24,046 nucleotides of DNA from Candidatus Hydrogenedentota bacterium (GCA_903822375.1 CAIJOU010000831.1:1-24046), one strand, 5' to 3'. Shown: positions 16,190 to 23,764, counted from the stretch's first letter. The notes: generated by a model from the letters alone, not told the origin. Made by a program: numbers and translations.

Positions 16190-16411
16190 CGGGAGTGAGA
16201 ACGGAACCCTTATAGACAATCGTCCGACCCATCCAAAACAAACACATAACGATAAATACAAGACCACGCTGTAGCACGCTAACTGCTCTCCGAATTCCCG
16301 ACAATGATACAGTGCTTCGTGTTTGTTATTATCGTTTTGTAATTTTTATTAATCGCAAGCGTCTGCAATTTCTGGGAACGGCTGGCAATCACACAGGGTT
16401 AACGCTCCGGC

Positions 16412-16861
16412 TCATATGCTGTAGTCTTGGGCCGGGTCATATTCCTGGTCGTTAAAGACTTGAATCGGCACATCCAAAATCGAGCTTTCGTAGATGAGAA
16501 AGCCGCGCAATGTGGGCCGCAACGGCTCCTCTAGGGAAAGAATCAGGTAAACGACATTGGGGGGAAAGGTAAGCAGTATTTCCTCGGGCAAAGGTTGGGC
16601 GGGTGCAGTCGGACGGCTTTGATACACGGCGAGGTGTTCCAAGCCTGCTACACGAATCCGCGTCGCCACCGGGCCATCTTCCTCGAGCAACCCAAGAAAA
16701 TGTTCCCCACTGCTGTCAACATGGTTCACCTCGTGAATCTCATGCACAATTCTCTCCAGCCCCGCCAGCAGTCCGCACACCGGGTGAGGCACCCCGGCTT
16801 CAGCTTGGGCAATCATGGCATCCAATATGCCTTGGGGTAGAAAGAGACCTGTCATCATCAT
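16412..16861 (-). CDS. JAMM/M67-fold protein lacking the catalytic residues
   Basis: A 149-aa protein whose layout matches the M67 branch of JAB1/MPN/Mov34 metallopeptidases: an N-terminal helix, PVCGLLAG (27-34), LEHLAVYQSRPTAPAQPLPEE (74-94), VVYLILSLEEPLRPTLRGFLI (103-123). In active members the second block reads HSHPx(6)SxxD and a Glu precedes CGLL. Here those positions are Gln81, Arg83, Leu91, Glu94 and Pro27, so the zinc site is missing and it is unlikely to be a peptidase. M67 enzymes in some bacteria release cysteine from a sulfur-carrier protein, which makes its place between cysA and cysH suggestive. Three ATG codons stand in a row; AGGGA spacing favours the third (16855). It is divergent from cysH and flanked by AT-rich gaps. 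Confidence 0.82.
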   Translation of the reverse strand: MMMTGLFLPQGILDAMIAQAEAGVPHPVCGLLAGLERIVHEIHEVNHVDSSGEHFLGLLEEDGPVATRIRVAGLEHLAVYQSRPTAPAQPLPEEILLTFPPNVVYLILSLEEPLRPTLRGFLIYESSILDVPIQVFNDQEYDPAQDYSI

Positions 16862-17162
16862 GCATCCCTAACATTGCGCGTCAGCGCACGATTCCTTCAG
16901 TTCCTCTCTGGAAAGGCCATTTCTCCAATGATAACAGACAATCATTATAATAACAACCAAGTTTTAGATTTATGGGCCGTTTCCTTTGTTCATCACGGCG
17001 AAATCGCCTTGGAACACCGACTGGCCCGAAACTGGGATGCAAGAAACTTGCGCGGAATACTACGCTACATTATAATTGTTATCAGTTTTAGAATGTATAT
17101 ATTGGCCAAATGATATCTCGTGCGCTATCGAGAAAAATGACTACAGACACAAAGGTTCCGTC
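16862..17162. other. AT-rich divergent intergenic region between the JAMM-like gene and cysH
   Basis: About 300 bases, much richer in A and T than the surroundings. It contains an inverted repeat pairing GATAAC...ATTATAAT (16930-16950) with ATTATAATTGTTATC (17070-17084), candidate promoters for cysH and perhaps for the JAMM-like gene, and no convincing gene. A frame at 16874-17113 exists but has no ribosome site or recognisable sequence. Confidence 0.6.
17048..17103 (+). promoter_or_regulatory. Overlapping candidate promoters for cysH
   Basis: TTGCGC (17048-17053) and a perfect TATAAT (17071-17076) are 17 bases apart. A second pair, TTGTTA (17076-17081) and TATATT (17098-17103), is 16 bases apart. 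Either would start transcription 50-80 bases before cysH. Confidence 0.5.
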
Positions 17163-17921
17163 ATGAACAGTTCACTGCAAGACGCCCCCCCCGTTACGAC
17201 CCTTGACGAGACATCGCTGGACGCGCTCAATGCCATGCCTCCTGAGGCGTTGCTGTCCTGGGCACTACGCGTTTACGGAAACCGCGCCGGTATCATCACC
17301 AGCTTTCAGGACACGGGATGCGTGATGATAGACATGATGTCCCGGACGGCACCGGGTCTGCGCGTCATCACCATCGACCCGCTCCGGTTACCCGAAGAGA
17401 CTTACGCCCACATTGACGCCGTGGAAGCCCGCTACAACATGTTGGTCGAGCGTTTTCAGCCCAACCCGGCCAACCTTGAGCGCATGGTCCGCCAGCACGG
17501 CGAGTATCTCTTCTTCGACAGCAAGGCCAAGCAGGAGCACTGCTGCGGCGTGCGCAAGGTGGAACCCAACCTTAGGGCGCTTGCCACGCTGGATGTGTGG
17601 TTCACAGGACTACGACGGGACCAGTCATCGGCCCGTACCACAACGCAGCGTGCGCAATGGGTCGAACGCTGCGGGCGGCCTATTCTCAAACTGGCACCGC
17701 TGGCGGACTGGTCCGCCACGGAAATACGGGAGTACATGTCACGCCACGATGTGCCGGTGCATCCGCTTTATGCGGAAGGCTACACAAGCCTTGGCTGTGT
17801 CATTTGCACCACCCCCACCCTGCCCCATGAGGCACCCCGGGCAGGACGCTGGCGCTGGTTCAATTATCTTGAGAATGATGCCAAGGAGTGCGGCATCCAC
17901 ATCGGCGGGAGTGGCATCTGA
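17163..17921 (+). CDS. cysH: Assimilatory adenylyl-sulfate (APS) reductase
   Basis: Reduces APS to sulfite with thioredoxin-type reductant in the cytoplasm. The 252-aa protein has SFQDTGCVMIDM (nucleotide site, 46-57), HCCGVRKVEP (126-135), WFTGLRRDQS (146-155), LGCVICTTP (210-218) and a C-terminal catalytic Cys in ECGIHIGG (242-249). The Cys127-Cys128 pair and Cys212/Cys215 form the CC...CxxC motif that binds [4Fe-4S]; this marks APS-type rather than PAPS-type enzymes. Start chosen at the ATG after AAAGG; an upstream in-frame ATG (17076) lies within the promoter region. Single gene, divergent from the JAMM-like gene and convergent with the siroheme genes. ATP sulfurylase is not in the window. 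Confidence 0.95.
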   Translation: MNSSLQDAPPVTTLDETSLDALNAMPPEALLSWALRVYGNRAGIITSFQDTGCVMIDMMSRTAPGLRVITIDPLRLPEETYAHIDAVEARYNMLVERFQPNPANLERMVRQHGEYLFFDSKAKQEHCCGVRKVEPNLRALATLDVWFTGLRRDQSSARTTTQRAQWVERCGRPILKLAPLADWSATEIREYMSRHDVPVHPLYAEGYTSLGCVICTTPTLPHEAPRAGRWRWFNYLENDAKECGIHIGGSGI

Positions 17922-17971
17922 AGCAGTTTCCGCAGGCACCGACGCAAAACCCGTGAAGAACCCCACCCCGG

Positions 17972-17995
17972 TCCTCCCCCTGCCAAGGGTAAGGA
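17972..17995. repeat. GC-rich hairpin between convergent cysH and met8-like genes
   Basis: TCCTCCCCCT (17972-17981) pairs with AGGGTAAGGA (17986-17995), eight of ten positions, around GCCA. It lies in an 84-base gap between convergent genes and could act as a bidirectional transcription barrier. It lacks T-runs and may equally be another GC-rich intergenic repeat. Confidence 0.4.
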
Positions 17996-18005
17996 GAGAA
18001 GCAGT

Positions 18006-18677
18006 TCAGTCGCGAAGTCCGGTCTTGCCAAACTCGCGCAGCAATTGTTCCGCATCGTGTTGCAGCTTTGGCAGAAGCGCGGCGGGTTCCCAACCGCGGC
18101 AGCGGTCACGGTTCTCCCTGGATGCGAGTCGGTGCAGCACACGCTTGCGCATCTCCATTTCAGGACAGTGTTCCCGCAGCCAATCACGCAGGTTTCCCAT
18201 GGCCGCCGCAAAGGTGCCGGTGGTGTCGGGGTATTGAACAGCCAGTTCATCGCGCAGCGCCACGGCAAGGGTGGGGCAGATGCCGCCGGTGCTCACCGCC
18301 ATCTGGACGGGTCCCCGCTGCAACACGGCGCCGCAAATGGCCGAGCACAGGTCCGGCTCATCGACAACATTGACCCATATGCCGTTGCGTCGTGCGTCTT
18401 CGGCAATGGTCCGGTTGAGGGCGTGCTGGTTGGTGGCGGCAAAGACCAGTTGAAACGCAGACAGGTCCGAGGTCGAATACGTTTCCTGACGGAGCGTCAG
18501 CGCCCGGCCGCACCGGCTTTGAAGGTCCGCAAATGCGGAATCGAACTGCGGACTGATGATAACAACACGGGCGCCCGCATCCAGAAGCATTTGTGCCTTG
18601 CGCAATGCCGTCTTGCCGCCGCCGACAACCAGGCAGGCCGCGTCTTCAACATTAAGAAAGAGCGGTATGTATCCCAT
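18006..18677 (-). CDS. Precorrin-2 dehydrogenase / sirohydrochlorin ferrochelatase (Met8/CysG N-terminal type)
   Basis: Oxidises precorrin-2 with NAD and inserts iron to give siroheme, the sulfite reductase cofactor. The 223-aa protein starts MGYIPLFLNVEDAACLVVGG, with the Rossmann GGGKTALRKA (19-28). VFAATNQHALN precedes VNVVDEPDLCSAICGAVL (102-119), which holds the catalytic Asp, and STGGICPTLA (129-138) is the typical dimer/active-site loop. It is the dehydrogenase/chelatase half only; the methyltransferase half is the separate cobA gene upstream. The Shine-Dalgarno sequence is weak. It could alternatively serve cobalamin or heme d1, but the sulfur neighbours favour siroheme. Confidence 0.93.
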   Translation of the reverse strand: MGYIPLFLNVEDAACLVVGGGKTALRKAQMLLDAGARVVIISPQFDSAFADLQSRCGRALTLRQETYSTSDLSAFQLVFAATNQHALNRTIAEDARRNGIWVNVVDEPDLCSAICGAVLQRGPVQMAVSTGGICPTLAVALRDELAVQYPDTTGTFAAAMGNLRDWLREHCPEMEMRKRVLHRLASRENRDRCRGWEPAALLPKLQHDAEQLLREFGKTGLRD

Positions 18678-18731
18678 TGCTTAGGTTCTCCAAAGCGGGC
18701 GGCGGTGCGCCCGGGGAAATACACCCCCCGC

Positions 18732-18780
18732 CCCGCCTGCGGCGGGACCGCCCCCCTCGAGGGGGGACCTAAAACAGCCG
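18732..18780. repeat. GC hairpin module between cobA and the met8-like gene
   Basis: Two perfect GC hairpins stand in the 125-base gap: CCCGCC-TGC-GGCGGG (18732-18746) and the palindrome CCCCCCTCGAGGGGGG (18751-18766). The latter is followed by ACCTAAAACAGCC, which resembles ACTCAGAACAACC after the hairpin between cysW and cysA. The two blocks are therefore probably copies of one intergenic repeat family. Confidence 0.65.
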
Positions 18781-18802
18781 AGGGCGGTTGTCCCACAGTT
18801 CT

Positions 18803-19633
18803 TCAGGTCAATTCTTCTGGCAGCGTGTCATCACCCTTGTTCATGGTAACGCTCTTGCCTTCAAACCAAGCCAGTGATTCCCGCAGGGACACCACCTCGC
18901 CCACGACCAGCAGTGCGGGGGACGACAGTTCCTTTGCGGCAACCTTGGCGGCAATATCGGCCAACGTCCCGACCACGGTTTGCTGATCAGGCAATGTCCC
19001 CCGCGAGATGACTGCGGCGGGCATTTCCGATGACCACCCCCCGGCAATCAACCGGGCGGCGATACTGTCCAGGCGTTTCAAGCCCATCAGGAAAAGCAGT
19101 GTGCCGTCCTGCGGGGCAGGCACCTTCCAGGACGGGTTGCCGACCGCATCCCCCGGCTGGCCATGCCCGGTTATCACATGAAAGGAGCGGGCTGTCCCGC
19201 GGTGCGTGACCGGTATGCCCGCGAAGGCCGGCACGGCCACCGCTGAACTAACCCCGGGAACCACCTCGAAGGAAACACCCGCCGCGACCAGCGCAAGGGC
19301 CTCCTCGCCGCCCCGGCCAAACACAAAGGGATCACCGCCTTTGAGCCGGCAAACCGCCTTCCCTTCGCGTGCAAGGGCAACCAGCAACGCGTTGATTTCT
19401 TCCTGTTCGAGCGTGTGATGGCCTGCATGCTTGCCCGCACAGATTCTCCGGGCATCGGCACGGGCATGGTCCAACAAGTCCGGATGGACCATGAAATCGT
19501 AGACAACGGCGTCCGCCGAGGACAGCACCCGCATGCCGCGCAGGGTGATCAGGTCCGGGTCACCCGGTCCGGCACCCACCAGGTACACCCGGCCAATGGC
19601 AGGCTTGGAATCGGATTTGTGCTCTTCAGTCAT
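18803..19633 (-). CDS. cobA: Uroporphyrinogen-III C-methyltransferase (SUMT)
   Basis: Methylates uroporphyrinogen III twice with S-adenosylmethionine to give precorrin-2, the substrate of the downstream Met8-like enzyme. The 276-aa protein has VYLVGAGPGDPDLITLRG (16-33), CRLKGGDPFVFGRGGEE (95-111), VVPGVSSAVAVPAFAGIPVTHRG (124-146) and a C-terminal LLVVGEVV. All are signature blocks of the tetrapyrrole methylase family, SUMT group. Stand-alone length, without a fused HemD or CysG N-domain. A 9-residue N-terminal extension precedes the conserved core. Same strand as and upstream of the met8-like gene, so probably a two-gene siroheme operon interrupted by a GC repeat. Confidence 0.95.
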   Translation of the reverse strand: MTEEHKSDSKPAIGRVYLVGAGPGDPDLITLRGMRVLSSADAVVYDFMVHPDLLDHARADARRICAGKHAGHHTLEQEEINALLVALAREGKAVCRLKGGDPFVFGRGGEEALALVAAGVSFEVVPGVSSAVAVPAFAGIPVTHRGTARSFHVITGHGQPGDAVGNPSWKVPAPQDGTLLFLMGLKRLDSIAARLIAGGWSSEMPAAVISRGTLPDQQTVVGTLADIAAKVAAKELSSPALLVVGEVVSLRESLAWFEGKSVTMNKGDDTLPEELT

Positions 19634-19681
19634 GCTGGATCATTCCGGTTGGCAACAGATGCCGCAGTCAGGCGAGCAAGC

Positions 19682-19690
19682 ATTGTAGCA
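19682..19690 (-). promoter_or_regulatory. Possible extended -10 promoter of cobA
   Basis: On the minus strand TG-C-TACAAT stands about 50 bases before the cobA start. The TGn extension could compensate for the lack of a clear -35. No other candidate was seen in this gap. Confidence 0.4.
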
Positions 19691-19712
19691 GGAAAGGGGA
19701 AAGCGGTGATGT

Positions 19713-19757
19713 ATGGACGGGATGGGAAGCGTGAGAGTAATGGGAAGTATGGGGGAA
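19713..19757. repeat. 9-bp-period repeat, ATGGGANNN type, locus 3
   Basis: Five gap-free units: ATGGACGGG, ATGGGAAGC, GTGAGAGTA, ATGGGAAGT and ATGGGGGAA. This is the complement of the TCCCATNNN arrays at 1364 and 9711. It lies upstream of both cobA (minus) and the ceramidase-like gene (plus). Confidence 0.75.
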
Positions 19758-19832
19758 GAGGACGGTGTGCTTCGACTTCCGGCTCAGTGGTCTGTCTTGC
19801 GCGCGGATTCCACAGGGCACCGCCGGATGCCC

Positions 19833-19838
19833 TATAAT
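19833..19838 (+). promoter_or_regulatory. -10 element of the ceramidase-like gene
   Basis: A perfect TATAAT lies about 80 bases before the start codon. The -35 region is poor (TTCCAC at 19-base spacing), so an activator or another sigma factor is possible. Confidence 0.4.
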
Positions 19839-19916
19839 GTCGTTCGCGGAAACCGCCGGGGCGCCTGTCGGGTCAAAAGGACCGCGTAGTCGTTACAACC
19901 ACCACGGAGCAAAGCC

Positions 19917-21230
19917 ATGAACGCATACAAGACTGGAATTCTGTTTGCCGCAATCCTTACCGCCGCCTTAGTGCTGTCCCCGCTGCCTGCCAAGGCCGCC
20001 GACGAGGTGTTCAAGGCCGGCGCGGCCATGCGCATCATCACACCTGACCCGCTGCTGCCGGTGTCGGGCGGCATGGGCAAGCCGCATCCGGTCAAGTCCA
20101 AAACGGACGACCTGACCACGCGCGTGCTGGTCCTCGAGAAGGGCGGCGTGCGCACGGCCATCGTGAGCGTGGACAATCTGGGCTGGCCCATGCTTCTGGG
20201 CGACAAGAGCCGCGCCAAGATCAAAGGCATCGCCCCGGAAAACGTGATCATCGGCTGCACGCACACGCACAGCGCGCCCGACGCCTACGGTTTCCCCGAT
20301 GAGACCGGCGCGGTCGGCTCGGACCCGAAATACCTTGAGTGGGCCTGCGACCAGATCGCCGATGCGGTGAATGACGCGGTGTCCAAGCTGGAACCGGCCG
20401 TCATCCGCATCGCCGTGGGCAAGGCCCAGGGCAAGATCGCGTACAACTATTACGCGCCCCAGCTTTATGACCCGCGCTGCGGCGTCATCCAGGCCGTGGC
20501 CACCACGGGCGACCACAAGGGCAAGGCCATTGCGACGCTGGTCAACTATGCCATCCACCCGGAGATCATCGGCAACGACAAGGGCCTGCTCGGCCCCGAC
20601 CTTTGCGGCCCGCTGTACAAGCGCGTCGAGGAAAAGGGCGGCGGCATGGCGGTGTTCATGAACAGCGCCCAGGGCGGCATGGTCACGGCGGACAACCGCG
20701 ACCCCAACGGCGGCAGCCATGACATCGAAACCTACGATGAGTGCGTGCGCATAGGCAACCTGCTCGCCGACGAGGCGCTGCGAATCCTCGGCGATTCGCC
20801 GACCCAGGAGAATCCGACGCTGTACGTGGCGGCCCGGCCCATCACGTTCCCCATCGACTCGCCGATCATGCGCGCCGTCTTCATGATGTCGCCGCTGGGA
20901 CAGACGATGAACCCGGACGAAGGCTACAAAGCCCGTCTGAACCTTCTCAATATTGGGTCGGCGCAGATTGTGACCATTCCGGGAGAGGCGCTGCCCAATG
21001 TGGGCTTCTATATAAAGCGGCACATGCCCACGGGCCACTGCTTCCTGTTCGGCCTGACCAATGACGCACTGGGCTACATGATGACGGCGGTGGATTTCCA
21101 GAGTTTTGAGCGCTATGACTACATCAGCGACACCTGCCTGGGCGAGAAGACCGCCGACATCCTTTGTGCTGAAGAGCTTAAATTCATCGCCGACAGCCCC
21201 AAGCCGGACCCGATGCCCGCGAAGAAGTAG
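19917..21230 (+). CDS. Secreted neutral/alkaline ceramidase-like hydrolase (N-terminal domain type)
   Basis: A 437-aa exported protein with a Sec signal (hydrophobic 8-22, cleavage near AKA-AD). Its core matches the neutral ceramidase N-terminal catalytic family: FKAGAAMRIITP at the start, AIVSVDNLGW, the zinc motif CTHTHSAPD (114-122), NYAIHPEIIG and NSAQGGMVT. Full neutral ceramidases carry an extra C-terminal domain and exceed 600 residues; this is the shorter single-domain form common in planctomycete-like genomes (family recollection). The true substrate may not be ceramide; an amide or ester of an environmental lipid or sugar is possible. GGAG precedes the ATG by eight to nine bases. 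It is convergent with the alginate-lyase-like gene. Confidence 0.87.
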   Translation: MNAYKTGILFAAILTAALVLSPLPAKAADEVFKAGAAMRIITPDPLLPVSGGMGKPHPVKSKTDDLTTRVLVLEKGGVRTAIVSVDNLGWPMLLGDKSRAKIKGIAPENVIIGCTHTHSAPDAYGFPDETGAVGSDPKYLEWACDQIADAVNDAVSKLEPAVIRIAVGKAQGKIAYNYYAPQLYDPRCGVIQAVATTGDHKGKAIATLVNYAIHPEIIGNDKGLLGPDLCGPLYKRVEEKGGGMAVFMNSAQGGMVTADNRDPNGGSHDIETYDECVRIGNLLADEALRILGDSPTQENPTLYVAARPITFPIDSPIMRAVFMMSPLGQTMNPDEGYKARLNLLNIGSAQIVTIPGEALPNVGFYIKRHMPTGHCFLFGLTNDALGYMMTAVDFQSFERYDYISDTCLGEKTADILCAEELKFIADSPKPDPMPAKK

Positions 21231-21248
21231 GGTCTGGGGTCTGGAGAA
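21228..21248. repeat. Short heptanucleotide GGGTCT tract after the ceramidase-like gene
   Basis: TAGGGTC, TGGGGTC and TGGAGAA follow with a 7-base period, beginning at the stop codon. The words are those of the arms of the inverted repeat at 14919-15095. Confidence 0.5.
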
Positions 21249-21261
21249 AGACGGCGGCGGA

Positions 21262-22446
21262 TCACCGTCCGGCGAAAAGCAGGGTTGCGAAATCCAGCGT
21301 GTAACAGCGTTCCACGGCATAGCCGTAGGGACGCTTTTGCATGCAGGGCAGGTATGCGTCTTTGCGCCACCATGTGAAGGGCACTTCAAGCATGTAGCCC
21401 CAGTCGGACGGGTCTTTCGGCGCGTTGAGCGCGGTTGCGTTGGTATGCCTGGCCCATGCCTGCGGATTCTCCAAGTACTGGAGATAGAAGTCCACCGCCT
21501 TTTCCAGCGTGCCGCCCTTGCTGGAATACAGCCCCCGCAGGTTTGCGTAGCCGTGCTGTTCGGCGATGTGCACGGCCTGCACCATGGCTTCCAGCGCCAT
21601 GAGCGTGTACGTGCCGCATTTCTCCTTGCGCCAGAGTTCACGGGGCAGCGCACCGTCGGCCCGTATCTGTCCGTTGATGCCGTTGCGGTAATAGTTCACC
21701 GCCCGGTCAAACAGGGGGGCATCCTCCAGCACCTGCGCGGCGCACAGCAGAAACACCACCTGCCAGTTGTGGTGATTGTTCTTGTAAAGCACCTCGCCCA
21801 GGTGGTAGTTGACATAGGGTCGCAACCATGCCCGGAACGCGCTTATCTCGACCGGGCTCAGCGCGTTTTCCCCCTTGAGCAGGTCGAAGGCGAAGAGAAA
21901 AGACGGAAAACTGTAGGCGATGACCAGCGGCGTGTCGCCGCGGTTGCCGAGCCAGAAGATTTCCCACCAGTGTCCCCCGTTCAGCGGACGCTTGAGCGAA
22001 TTCACCCAGGCAAACAGTATGGCCCGGGACTTGTCGGAAAACTCTTTGCGCCCCGTCAATGCATGGGCCAGCGCAAGCGCATGCGCCTTGCGCGCGTCAC
22101 CGCGCAGTTGCCGGGTGATGCGTTGCTGCGTCTCTTTGCCCGAGGTGTAAAAGCCCGGCACCATGAGGTCGCCCGCGATGGGGTTGGGCGGGTCGGCCAG
22201 CATGCCCTCCGCCGTGCGGACGAGGTCTTGGAAAGCCGGGGTCAGAATCGGGTCGTTCTTCTGCACGGCGGACTTGATCGCGTCGATACGCGCGCGGTCC
22301 ACAAGCAGATTCGGGCTTGACCACGTGATGGCCGGCGGCGGCGGTCCGGGCGGGTTGCGGGCCAGGAACAGCGCGAGCATCGCCGCGCCTATGATAAGCA
22401 CCGCCAGAACAAGCAGGCGGCCCGGTCTGTTGAACAACGCCGTCAT
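21262..22446 (-). CDS. Alginate-lyase-family protein, membrane-anchored or exported
   Basis: A 394-aa protein with an N-terminal hydrophobic helix (10-29) followed by a Pro-rich stretch. The remainder is an alpha/alpha-toroid typical of the alginate lyase Pfam family (PL5 and relatives). Landmarks are LLVDRARIDAIKSAV, AHALALAHALTG, NNHHNWQVVFLLCAA (223-237, putative catalytic Asn/His region) and RADGALPREL (262-271, the family DGxLPxEL motif). Tyr, His and Arg residues of the active site seem present, but the exact uronic-acid substrate cannot be given. The signal may be an uncleaved anchor. The start ATG has AAGGAAG upstream, and a near-consensus promoter lies 45 bases before it. Likely role: polysaccharide uptake or degradation. 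Confidence 0.86.
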   Translation of the reverse strand: MTALFNRPGRLLVLAVLIIGAAMLALFLARNPPGPPPPAITWSSPNLLVDRARIDAIKSAVQKNDPILTPAFQDLVRTAEGMLADPPNPIAGDLMVPGFYTSGKETQQRITRQLRGDARKAHALALAHALTGRKEFSDKSRAILFAWVNSLKRPLNGGHWWEIFWLGNRGDTPLVIAYSFPSFLFAFDLLKGENALSPVEISAFRAWLRPYVNYHLGEVLYKNNHHNWQVVFLLCAAQVLEDAPLFDRAVNYYRNGINGQIRADGALPRELWRKEKCGTYTLMALEAMVQAVHIAEQHGYANLRGLYSSKGGTLEKAVDFYLQYLENPQAWARHTNATALNAPKDPSDWGYMLEVPFTWWRKDAYLPCMQKRPYGYAVERCYTLDFATLLFAGR

Positions 22447-22490
22447 GCGCGCTTCCTTTTCCGTCGCAGAATACGCCTCTGTCGCGGGTG

Positions 22491-22519
22491 ATTATGAAGC
22501 CGGTGGAGGACGTTGTCAA
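22491..22519 (-). promoter_or_regulatory. Sigma-70-type promoter of the alginate-lyase-like gene
   Basis: On the minus strand TTGACA (22514-22519) and CATAAT (22491-22496) are separated by exactly 17 bases. The -35 is perfect and the -10 matches five of six. Confidence 0.7.
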
Positions 22520-22521
22520 TT

Positions 22522-22557
22522 GTGGAAGAAGTGGGGACCGTGGGGGCAAGGGAAACT
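22522..22557. repeat. 9-bp-period repeat, degenerate locus 4
   Basis: GTGGAAGAA, GTGGGGACC, GTGGGGGCA and AGGGAAACT follow with period 9. They resemble the ATGGGANNN units elsewhere but are more decayed. Located next to the promoter of the alginate-lyase-like gene. Confidence 0.5.
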
Positions 22558-22616
22558 CCCGGGAGCTCTCCGCGGCACTTTGTTGGATTTCGCCGTGCCC
22601 CGTCTCGGCACAAGTG

Positions 22617-22625
22617 TGCTATACT
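22617..22625 (+). promoter_or_regulatory. Possible extended -10 promoter of the flippase-like gene
   Basis: TG-C-TATACT stands about 45 bases before the start codon. No good -35 was seen at normal spacing. Confidence 0.4.
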
Positions 22626-22666
22626 CCGTCGGCGCAATTCCGCGCTTTCGCTATCCCTGAAAAGGA

Positions 22667-23764
22667 ATGGAAATCCGCATACCCATGCAACGCCGCATTC
22701 AAATCGTACTCGGGTTGGTCATCGGCGCGACACTCGTCTGGTGGCTCTTTAAGGACACCAACTGGGGGGCCGTGTTCAGCGCGCTGCGCTCGGCCAACTG
22801 GGGGTGGATGGTTGTCAGCGTGTGCTTCGTGCTGCTCGGGTTTGTCACGCGCGTCTGGCGCTGGCACTACATCGTGTCCAGTGACCGGAAGGTCCCCTTT
22901 GCCCGGCTGTTCAACGCCACGCAAATCGGTTTCCTCGCGAACTTCGTGCTGCCCGCCCGCATGGGCGAGCCCATACGCGCGCTGGTGCTGAGCCGCAGCA
23001 CGGGACTCCCCTTCAGCAAGACCTTCGCCTTCGTGGCCATTGACCGGGTCACCGATACGGCCGGATTGGCCGTGCTACTCTGCCTGACCGCCGCGACCTT
23101 TCACCCGGCCCAACCGATACGGCTGCCCGCAGACCTGCAAAACCTGTATTCCGGCGAGATATCCCAGGTGCTGGTGCGCGGTGCCGCTGAAATGGCGGCC
23201 CTTGGGATGGTCGCCATTATCAGCGGGATGTTTCTGGTCTATTTTCAACGGGAGCGGGCCGTTCGCTGGTGCGACACAATCGTGGGTCTGTTTTCAAAGG
23301 CCCTTGCCAGGAAGGCGGCGGGACTGGTCGGGCATTTCACCGAAGGCATGGCCGCGATGGGCAAGCCGGCGCAACTCGGGCGGGCCGTGCTGGTGAGCCT
23401 TCTGCTCTGGAGCACCTTCCTGTTATCGCAATGGACCCTGTTCAAGGGCATGCACCTTGACCTGCCCTGGCATGCACCCTTCGTGACCCTGTCGCTGCTC
23501 GCAATCTTCATCAGCGTTCCCGGCCCGCCGGGTTTTGTCGGCCCCTTTCATGCGGCCATTGTTGCCGGACTGCTGCTGGTGAGTCCGGGAATCAACATAG
23601 ATGTCGCCCGGGCGACGGCCATCCTGGCGCACTTGGTCAATCTGGTGCCGGTGGTCGCTGTGGGCGTGTGGTGCCTGTCCACCGAAAAGATGAGCCTGCG
23701 TGAACTCAAGCAGGAAAGCGAACATGTGAAGGAACTGGATCCCGCCGCAGAAAAGCAGTCCTGA
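22667..23764 (+). CDS. UPF0104 / lysylphosphatidylglycerol synthase TM-region family protein
   Basis: A 365-aa polytopic membrane protein with about eight hydrophobic helices. It matches the flippase-like part of MprF and the AglD-type family. Landmarks are FVTRVWRWHYIVS, GFLANFVLPARMGEPIRALVLSR (the conserved PxRxGExxRxxLLxR block, about 86-108), FAFVAIDRVTDTAGLA and SVPGPPGFVGPFHAAIVAGL (the SxPGxPGxxGxxxxA motif near the end). The lysyl-transferase domain of full MprF is absent. Such proteins are thought to move lipids or lipid-linked sugars, but the substrate is unknown. The ATG at 22667 has AAAGGA directly against it; the second ATG at 22685, with GGAAA about 11 bases upstream, may be the true start. 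Confidence 0.88.
   Translation: MEIRIPMQRRIQIVLGLVIGATLVWWLFKDTNWGAVFSALRSANWGWMVVSVCFVLLGFVTRVWRWHYIVSSDRKVPFARLFNATQIGFLANFVLPARMGEPIRALVLSRSTGLPFSKTFAFVAIDRVTDTAGLAVLLCLTAATFHPAQPIRLPADLQNLYSGEISQVLVRGAAEMAALGMVAIISGMFLVYFQRERAVRWCDTIVGLFSKALARKAAGLVGHFTEGMAAMGKPAQLGRAVLVSLLLWSTFLLSQWTLFKGMHLDLPWHAPFVTLSLLAIFISVPGPPGFVGPFHAAIVAGLLLVSPGINIDVARATAILAHLVNLVPVVAVGVWCLSTEKMSLRELKQESEHVKELDPAAEKQS

Noticed and set aside
16236..16355. Possible inverted repeat after cysA (AACAAACAC and TTTGTTATTATCG words)
   Set aside because: When aligned, the words are in mirror rather than inverted order, so no stem forms; no terminator could be called after cysA.
16874..17113. 79-codon plus-strand frame in the AT-rich gap before cysH
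   Set aside because: No Shine-Dalgarno sequence, overlaps the candidate promoters, Asn/Ile-rich composition unlike the neighbouring genes and no recognisable family.
19968..21653. Long minus-strand open frame of 561 codons across the ceramidase-like gene
   Set aside because: Antisense to a gene with signal peptide and family motifs and running into another real gene; Arg/His/Ala-rich composition typical of shadows in GC-rich DNA.
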